The position numbers and the translations under genes are program-made. The notes beneath the pieces were generated by a model. The model did no database searches, was not told where the DNA came from, and worked only from the letters and a program-made list of their open reading frames with translations. DNA of 64,000 nt, taken from NCBI GenBank assembly GCA_944990035.1, contig CALYLX010000064.1, positions 62,001-126,000 of the forward strand, in the 5' to 3' direction. Within the stretch, counting starts at the first letter, position 1. Every line of letters begins with the position of its first letter. Below are positions 56,295 to 64,000 of this stretch, in pieces. This DNA comes from Clitopilus passeckerianus (Eukaryota; Basidiomycota; Agaricomycetes; Agaricales; Entolomataceae).

Positions 56295-59200
56295 TCATAT
56301 ATTACTCGTTCCCCCACCAACTCCAAGCCCTACACCAGTCACCACCACAGAAGCTGCTGCTGCATCTACATTCGGCAACATCATATACGGCACTTCTGGC
56401 GTCAAACCCAGCTTCGGCAGCGTTCCACCAGGCCCGACACGAGTCGCATCCGGAGATGTACTAGCATACGTAGATGACGTCGTGAAGTTGACGGACTTGC
56501 GGCCTCGAATCATGTCGAGCTCGCTCTGGAGGGTGTGGTGCCGGTAGGCGAGGCGGATGTCGGGGACGTTCGTCTATTTGTGGGCCGGTCAGTACCTGTG
56601 TGGGTTGTAGATGGTCAACTAACCTTGTGGATATCATTGCCAGAAGCTCCTGGTAGGTACCATTGGTGGCCTAACCAGTGCCGCTTGATCTCCATTTCGA
56701 AGCCACTTTGTACGACTGAGTTGCGAGCCAGCTCTGCGAGTGAGGATTGGGAGAATTTATAGATGTGCGCCGCGACACTGTATTCCTCCAAGAGCGGTTC
56801 CTGAGCGAGGAAATTCAGCATTATCCTCAGTTGCATGGATAGCAGGGACTTAACCTTGGTGAAATGGAACTGCAGCGGATCGTCCGTACTCAGACTGACA
56901 TTCAACCCCGTCTTGAAGAAATCCGGAAGAGGATTCCTCTCATACGTTAAGAATAAGGCGTTGTTACTTAACGGGCTCATAGCAAGCCCGATCTGCTTCA
57001 GATAAAAGAGGTACTGAAGTGCTGGGACTTTGCGGAGAAGAATGCCATGAGAGATGGAGTGGGAGGTGAGGAAGGCAGACGTCAAGTGATCAGTGTCTCC
57101 GGCTTCACCGCAGTGAGGTCTAAAGACGAATGTGCCTATGTAGTGGAGATCGCGTCAGAAAGGCCAATGATTGAAAGGAGAGCCAAAACGTACTGAATCC
57201 CCTCGCCCTCCTCCAATGATTCAAACTCGCCATGTTCGCAAACATGTAGTACACCCAGTAGGAATAAGGCGGGCTCTGCGCTGAATCCCAGACTCGAGGG
57301 TAAGGATACTTCTTGTGAATCCTCCTCTCGGCTTTGGATTCGTCGTCGACGGTGTCAAACCCAATGACACGTTGAAGGAAGACATGTAATTCGGGATGGC
57401 TCGACGGGTCCTTGGTTACTTCGAAAAGTGGTCTGAACACATCTGCAGGAGAGTGGCTGCATCAACATGTTGTTCTTTTCCTAGATATAGGAAATCTCAT
57501 ACTCTTAAGAATATCCTCAAATGTCTTGACCGACCCATTCGCCTTGTACACCTCATACAATCGCGGTACCTGGATCAGCCACCTCACATTATGCGAGAAT
57601 AGCTTGTTATTGATGACCCATTTTGCGAGTTTGTCCCATTCGTCTGCGGAGCGACCGTAGATACTGATTCGCCATTCGCAGTTTTGATATTTGCTTTGTT
57701 CGAGATCGGTCATGACCTCTGCAACACAACTCTATCAGGCGTGCGAATCTAAAAGGAAAGGAAAGTAAGGATACCTTTAGTGATCTCGGCCAGATACCTG
57801 CCTTTGATCAGGTTATCCGTCTTCAAGAAGATCTCCCTCAACCTCGACTCTCCAATCGGGTTATACTTGAGATTGAACTTGTCGAACCGGTGGAAAGAGT
57901 CGTAGTGTGCATGCATGTCCAAGGTATCGATAGACAGCTCATATGCTGTCAGTTTAAGCGATTCAAAGACTTGGGCAAGAGTTAGGTGTTGCCCATCTCG
58001 GAAGATGACGACGTCCTGGAAGGGGCGCAATGAAATCGGTAGCACAACCGGCAAGAGGAGGGAAAACATACATCTGGGCTGCGTTTCATCTTCGACTTGA
58101 TGAAACGGAGCAAGTGCTTCTGGTTCATGCTGCTGGAGTGGTGAACGTGGGTATCGACCTTACGGACGTTATAGAAGTCCCTATGGGGTACCCGCTGGAA
58201 TGAACAGTGAGAGAATGTATGGGAAACAGATTGGGTTTAGAATCTTCACCTTCATGTCTGCAAGCTCCTGGAACTCATGCAACAGGGTATACATTGTGAA
58301 CTTGCTCGCCAGGTACTTCAGCCGGCGGAAGGCAAAGCTCTTCGTCGGTCCATCGGATATTACACCAAGAACATATTCCAGGTCGACGAAGTATTCCCTG
58401 ATATCAGGAATCTCAAAGACAGGTATCTTCTCGGCGTCCTCTGAAATAAGGCAACCATTAGCCCAGAACCTGATATTTCACCACAAAGCAACGCTTCCTA
58501 CCCTTGATAGGACTATCGTAAACTTGGTAAACACCTTTACCATCCATCTCAAATGTCCATCCCTGATGTTCTCCAGGAATATCACAATCCTCAAACTCGA
58601 ACTCCTTCGGCTCCTCTGGTACTGGGTCGTTGGTCTTGTTCACAACTTTATGTTCCGTCCAGTGCCAATGAGGAGGCGGAGGCTTGGGGTAGATTTTCCA
58701 GGGGTCAAGGTGATCAGACCGAGGTGTGGATGCATCGTCATCAACGGTATCGGGATGGAAGCCATCGAGGCCCTTGGGATTCCCATCGTGGTCTTTGGGG
58801 TTGTCTCCGAGGCGTTGGAGGGACCTGCCCATGTATTTGTCACGGAGCTCGAGGCATCGTTGAAACGATTTGAAGATGGAATCATATTCACTGTTATAGA
58901 GAGGTTCTGTCACGAGGAAGACCTGTTGAGCTATGCAATTCAGGTAAGTAGCAGGTTGGCGTACCAGTAGCATGTCGCTCTGCGTTCAGTATCGCCTCTT
59001 CATCCTCCTCTTCGATAACAGCATTTGAATTCTGATCTTCATGCTGGCTTCCAGACATCTGCTGCTTCAACGTGCTAGCAAATGAAGGGTCCAATGCGGC
59101 ATCTGAAGTTCGTCGTTGTGCCCAGAACTTTTCTTCAATCTGAGTGGTGCAACACATCAGCGTGGCACACGAGGGAAACGTGAGTTGGGGGGCTGTTATC

Positions 59201-59386
59201 CTGGTTTATAGATTTAATATGGAGCCTATTACGCACATGCTGCATATGCTTCTCCTCCAAGTAATCGAAGAATCCATCCTTTTTCTCGGGCGCCTTGACG
59301 GACGGGCTGGTCGGATCCTGATCATCTGGTGGTGTGTTAAGATTCGGAGAGGGGTCTCGTTTTTCGACTGTGTCGTCAATTGGCAT
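56295..59386 (-). CDS. AMD1: AMP deaminase
   Basis: Starts [17 protein letters not shown] at 59386. About nine introns. After a variable acidic N-terminus comes the family core: [31 protein letters not shown], then the metal-binding [85 protein letters not shown] and the catalytic [15 protein letters not shown]. It ends with a Ser/Gly-rich tail of about 70 residues. The enzyme turns AMP into IMP and ammonia in purine salvage in the cytoplasm. The length (about 900 residues) suits fungal members. The divergent promoter with EBP2 is 264 bp. Confidence 0.93.
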
Positions 59387-59650
59387 GGCTTTGAATTCCT
59401 TTGTATAGATAAATTCTCAGGTAATAAAGCCAATGAACTCGGGACTTTCAGTATCGACCAGTCAATGGCCGTGGTGGTGTTCGGCTGAGCGCTTTGATCA
59501 TTGCATCGAGCCTTGAAATTGGCTTGCTTTCTCCATTTGGTTATTCCCACAAAAGAGATGGTTATTTGCATTTGTTAGGATTAGACGGCCTCCCGAAAAA
59601 AGTTGGAACAGAATTCGAGGTTTGCTGCTTGTGCCAGACTCTCTGCTGCA

Positions 59651-61205
59651 ATGGCACGCACAAAACGAGCAAAAAGTAAAAGTAGCGGCTCAAAACCTCG
59701 GCAGTCACTGGATGATAGCTTTTCTTGGCCTACTGGGGACTCTACACCTGCAAAAGCTGCGAAAACCTCAACGGGATCAAAAGAAACTGCACTGGTGAAA
59801 GAGAAGGAGAAGGAAGCAGAACAAGTTGGGGAGCTTGCTAGCGGAGCTATGGCTGATGTTGAGGACGAGATTCCTCAAAAAGATGATGATGAAGATGCCG
59901 AAGACGATGAGGACGATAGCGATGAAGACGACGACGGTATTGACGAGGAAGGCATGGCTCGGCTCATGAAAGCTCTTGGAGACGACGGGCTTGACGACTT
60001 TGATCGTGCACAACTTGGAGCCTTTGATGATGATGATGACGAGGAGCTTGAGCTTGACGGCGAACAGGATAGCGGAAGCCTGAGCGACGAGGAGTCGGAA
60101 GGTGAAGATGAGGAAGAGGGCGACGATGCGGAAGATCAGGAAGATGATGAGGAAGATGAAGACGAGGAGCAAGAAGTTGCCCTAGAGGATGTGGATGGTA
60201 TAATCGACGAAGACGTCGTCCCAAAACAAAAGCTTGAGATTGACAATGAGGTATCTTCCTGGTCCACTCTCTTCCTTATGCACTCAATCCTAAACTGTCT
60301 ATTTGTTCTATTCAGGTTGCACTCAAACGTATACGAGAGACCTTCCAGCTCGATCCTTCCATGGCTTGGACAGAAATTCTTGCTGTGTCCTACCCTGAAA
60401 CGATAGATGTCGACGTGAACGACGACCTAAACCGTGAACTATCTTTGTACGTGCCACCTCTTCCTCTTCGCTCTATCATACCTAACACAAATTTATCTAC
60501 TTTAGCTACAAGCAAGCCCTCCACTCGGCCAATACCGCCCGCGCCCTCGCTGCCAAACACTCCTTCCCCTTCACCCGTCCCTCCGACTACTTCGCCGAGA
60601 TGGTCAAATCCGACGCCCACATGGAGCGCATCCGCCAACGTCTCCTCGACGAAACCGCCAGCATAAAAAAGAGCGAGGACAAACGCAAAGAAAGAGAGGG
60701 CAAGAAGTTCGGCAAGCAGGTGCAACTGGAGAAACTGAAAGAGAGGGAGAGGGACAAGAAGGGTATCGAGGAGAGGTTGAAGGGTCTCAAGAGGAAAAGA
60801 GGGGATATGTTGGATGGGGCTGCGGGTGGAAAAGACGAGGATTTCGATGTTGCGGTTGAGGATGCTATTGCGGACCGGCCTTCGAAGCGGACAAGAGGGG
60901 GTGCTTCTGGTGGTCAAAGGGGAGGTGCTGCTAGCGGTGCGAGAGGAGGACTCAATAGGAGAGGGAGGGACTCGAAGTATGGCTTTGGTGGAGGAAATAA
61001 GAGGAGCAAGCAGAATACGAGAGATTCAACGGATGATTTTGGACAGAGGAGAGGTGGGGGCAGTGGAAGAGGTGGAAGGGGTGGCTCTGCAGGTAGGGGT
61101 GGAAGAGGTGGCTTTGCGGGCAGAGGTGGGCGAGGTGGGAACTCGGGAGGTGGGTCTGGCAGACCTGGGAAGAGTAAGAGGATGGCTGCAAGAAGTAAGC
61201 GATAA
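59651..61205 (+). CDS. EBP2: rRNA-processing protein EBP2
   Basis: Starts MARTKRAKSKSSGSKPRQ at 59651. A long acidic region (DDDEDAEDDEDDSDEDDDG and more, about 59880-60180) precedes the conserved EBP2 core, which is spliced over two introns: ALKRIRETFQLDPSMAWTEI, LNRELS joined to YKQALHSANTARALAAKH, FPFTRPSDYFAEMVKSDAHM. A coiled, basic stretch (RQRLLDETASIKKSEDKRKE) and FGKQVQLEKLKERERDKK follow. The C-terminus is an RGG-rich tail of about 60 residues ending GKSKRMAARSKR. EBP2 acts in the nucleolus in 25S rRNA maturation and 60S subunit assembly. The ATG at 59651 is preferred to an upstream one at 59603 because it gives the family's usual basic start. Confidence 0.92.
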
Positions 61206-62258
61206 TTATACTTTCAGATGTATTGCTGTGGGCGCACCCATGACGGGATATACCAAAATTACTCGTTCAGAGTGTTGCCGGCCTACTTGATGGTTGACTT
61301 GACTTTAAAGCCTGGAAGAGCTTGATTTTTCCTGTATTCCCGCTACCTTAGGTAGTGGGTTATACTATCCTTCACGGTCAATTCGTCCGCGTTCAGGCTC
61401 CTACTTATTTACCACCATCGTTTCGTTCATTGTTAAAGATTCAGAAGTAGAGAGCCGTAAAAGTCTTTTAAAACGTTGACAACTTGTTGTATAGATCAAA
61501 AAATGTATCATTGTTAGATATTCTTCGTTTTAACCATGGTTTAGTGAAAAGTTTCTGCGATTTTGCAAAATTCGTGCTTATCACCCAAATTAGGCAGTCA
61601 TCCATCAAAAATCTCAAGTTTTTTCGATATCACTGTAAATTCCTCTGGATCCCTCATAAAAACACCCCAGGCCTCATAAGAATCTATCCTATTGTATGTA
61701 TACTCAGCCGTTCGTGGTTTGGAGAATATTTGCGCTTTCTACACTGCATTTTTTGAAAGTGGACGAAACGATGGTGGTGACTAAGCAGGAGCCTGAACCC
61801 GGACGAATTGACCGTGAGGGATACAGTACTGTACAGACTCCGTATTTATGTCCGACAGATCCACTCAAACCTTAAAGTCTCAAAGAACAGTCATGTTCAT
61901 GCTCAAGAATCAGCCAGCTCCCTTGAATACGATTTTCGATCAAGTACAGTCTTCTATTTTGGAATATTTTCCCCAGCATCGACTTTTACTTCCACCCAAT
62001 GTTGACTTCTAATCTCTGCACCATGCTCTGCACAATCCCTATCCCTTGTTCTGACTCTTAAAAACCGAGCTTTTGTGTTTCTAATAATTATTACTGAGTG
62101 TAAATTAGTGTACTTGTGTTTCAATGCATGCATTAGATTCGGCCTTTAGTATGATTGTAATGCCCAAGCCTCGAGGTCCCTGGATGATCGATGATTGGTC
62201 GTGGCTTGATTTGGAGGAACCCTCCCTGACCGCGACCACAAGCGTCAAACGAACAACC
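61206..62258. other. 1 kb intergenic region
   Basis: AT-rich in its middle, with a 90-codon open frame at 61484-61756 of no recognisable type. No RNA gene or transposon end seen. Confidence 0.45.
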
Positions 62259-63906
62259 ATGCACCTTGCCCTCCAAATACCTGAGATCTGTTCGCTCGTC
62301 TGTAGCTTTGTAAAGAAAGACTCTGGACTCGCGAGATTAGCCAGAACATGCCGGGGATTCCAAGGTGCGCACTCGATTTCAGCATCTATGGCGGGTTGCG
62401 TAACATTGAACGATAATCGTAATTTGCAGAACCTGCCCTTAACGAGCTATGGAGGTGTCAATCCCACCTATCGCACCTTGTTGCCGTGATGCCTGGTGAT
62501 TTATGGGAGATGGTGGGAGACTGGTCCGATTTTGGCTACTGGATTGTGAGTCTTCGAGTGTTATACCGGAATCGAGCGCTGAGGACTTGCGGAAGAGCTT
62601 CACCAGAGATATCAAGCCGGATGACTGGTCAAGATTCGACTACTACATGCCAAAGATCAGGCGCATGCGCTTTGGCCATGCAAATGACATCACGTTAGAA
62701 GCCCTGGAAACTCTCCTTCTGCACAAGGAAAGCAAAAACATATTTAAGAATTTGCAGACAATTCGAGTTACAAGCCTTGCTTTTGATCCAGACGACCCGT
62801 GTTTCTTCGCACTGCTCAAGCTGATACTAAACCCCTCTATCGAACATTTTCTCGTCAACGACCTGAGCCGGCTTGCGTCTAACACAGAGGAAATATTTCC
62901 CTCTCTTTACCGGGTCTTCGCCGAGCGAAGTAGCAATGTCCTTGCATTAAAAGTACCCGCTTACCGTGATAGCCAAAGTACTCCATTCGACTTCCCAGCC
63001 TGGCTGTCTGGGTTTCAACGACTTCAATCTGCAGATATTGAAATTCCTCCTGGTCACGACAGCAAGGAGCTCGTGCGAGGACTCGGGAGTATCGGTGCCG
63101 TGAGGAAGCTCTCGATCTCCCGCATGTCTCCCTATAATCAGTCCCTTGACACATCGGGCTTTCAGCCTGGTATGTTCGCCCAGCTTCTTGACATGGAACT
63201 CAAGTATATAGCTCTCCAAGACGCCTTACATATCCTCCAAAATATATCAAGTCCTCTTACAAGACTGCATCTAAAGGTCGTTAGCACATCGGGGGACTTC
63301 CAGTCACTTGTTAGGTTAGCCGAATCAATTCCACGATTTGCGGAATTGGAACACCTTTCCCTCCATGGCTTCGTTCCAGAGAGCCACCGCACAAATGGTC
63401 TTTCTTTCTCTCCCGACTCTGCAATCGCCACACCCCGCGTTTTCTTCCGGCTTCGAAGGATCACCCACTTTGCATCAAGCTTCATGGTCGACAGGATAGA
63501 CGACTCCTGGCTTCGCCAAGTGCCAGATGCTTGGCCTTACTTGGAATGTTTGGCACTCTGCCCGGATCCCATATCCACCCCAATCACATCCAGGATGACA
63601 CTGGGAGGGTTGATCCCAATTGCTGCTCGTTCTCGAAAGCTGACCCAACTTACGATTTCCCTCGCGGTCAAACCGTTCAACCTCGCGCCCCTAACAGACA
63701 ACTTCATGGGGAGCCAGTCAATACGCCATGTTGACTTCTCAGATTACTCTACATTGGAGTCTACTCCCGAGGTTTTACAGTGCATTCTGCGCTTATTTCC
63801 GAGGCTGGACACAGCGGAGGGATCCGTATCGCTTTGGGCGAGCCCAGAATTGCGAGCAGGGTTCAAAAACTTGAACAAGATGCTCAAGGATGCGATCAAC
63901 CAGTGA
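62259..63906 (+). CDS. F-box/LRR-like protein, possible frameshift
   Basis: From MHLALQIPEICSLVCSFV (62259; in-frame ATGs at 62124 and 62160 are alternatives) the F-box continues through RLARTCRGFQ, an intron (about 62365-62429), and EPALNELWRCQSHLSHLVAV, MPGDLWEM. This is the usual head of mushroom F-box proteins. The rest is in a different frame from about 62503: DDWSRFDYYMPKIRRMRFGH and then leucine-rich stretches (LEHLSLHGFVPE, PYLECLALCPDP, KLTQLTISL) to FKNLNKMLKDAINQ. I find no good intron linking the two frames, so one base may be missing or added near 62510. The role is probably a substrate adaptor of an SCF ubiquitin ligase. Confidence 0.75.
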
Positions 63907-64000
63907 AGGGTTCATACCCATTGCAACCCACATGTATTTGCACATCCCTCAGGTTAGGCACGACACGCAAAGCAGCTTGTAGTATGTAATAATCATAGAC

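Overview
The window is chromosomal DNA of a filamentous basidiomycete, most likely an Agaricomycete. The evidence is many short introns (about 45-65 nt, GT...AG) in almost every gene, a DUF6534 seven-helix protein, a BTB protein and an F-box/LRR protein of types expanded in mushrooms, an HGDL-type TKL kinase, and a chromodomain Ty3/gypsy retrotransposon. Gene models below were spliced by eye, so outer boundaries are more secure than individual introns.

Region 1-17.4 kb is a transposon nest. It holds a solo LTR, a 5' LTR and gag fragment of a second related family, a Tc1/mariner remnant inserted in that gag, and then a 13.4 kb LTR-internal-LTR-internal-LTR array (3187-16630) of one chromovirus family. 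Copy A is full length but frameshifted. Copy B has better reading frames but lacks the primer-binding site and the start of gag. Both carry a stop codon between RNase H and integrase and two extra open frames after the chromodomain. The nest ends in a small inverted-repeat element that abuts a decayed DNA polymerase delta fragment.

Region 17.6-35 kb is a dense, ordinary gene block: an acyl-CoA thioesterase-like protein (-), a DHHC palmitoyltransferase (+), the ergothioneine synthase Egt1 (+), a severin/gelsolin-like actin-binding protein (-), a family X DNA polymerase that appears to have lost all three catalytic aspartates (-), a SNF5/SFH1 chromatin-remodelling subunit (+) and a CreA/Mig1 glucose repressor (-).

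Region 35-51.3 kb is looser. After a 3.6 kb gene-free stretch comes a fusion of a Cdc24-like Rho-GEF with a TKL protein kinase (+), a tRNA-Gln, a small acidic protein (+), a BTB/POZ protein (-), a 74-residue protein (+), a doubtful decayed locus (-) and a DUF6534 membrane protein (+).

Region 51.5-64 kb holds a tRNA-Glu gene (-) and two tRNA-Glu relics flanking a large protein that joins an E2-like ubiquitin-conjugating fold to an F-box (-), followed by AMP deaminase (-), the ribosome-biogenesis factor EBP2 (+) and an F-box/LRR-like protein (+).

The host genes are individual housekeeping, signalling and regulatory genes; I see no metabolic cluster. The most interesting observations are the Cdc24-kinase fusion, the apparent polymerase pseudoenzyme, the E2-F-box fusion, and the self-primed tandem chromovirus with unexplained 3' frames.
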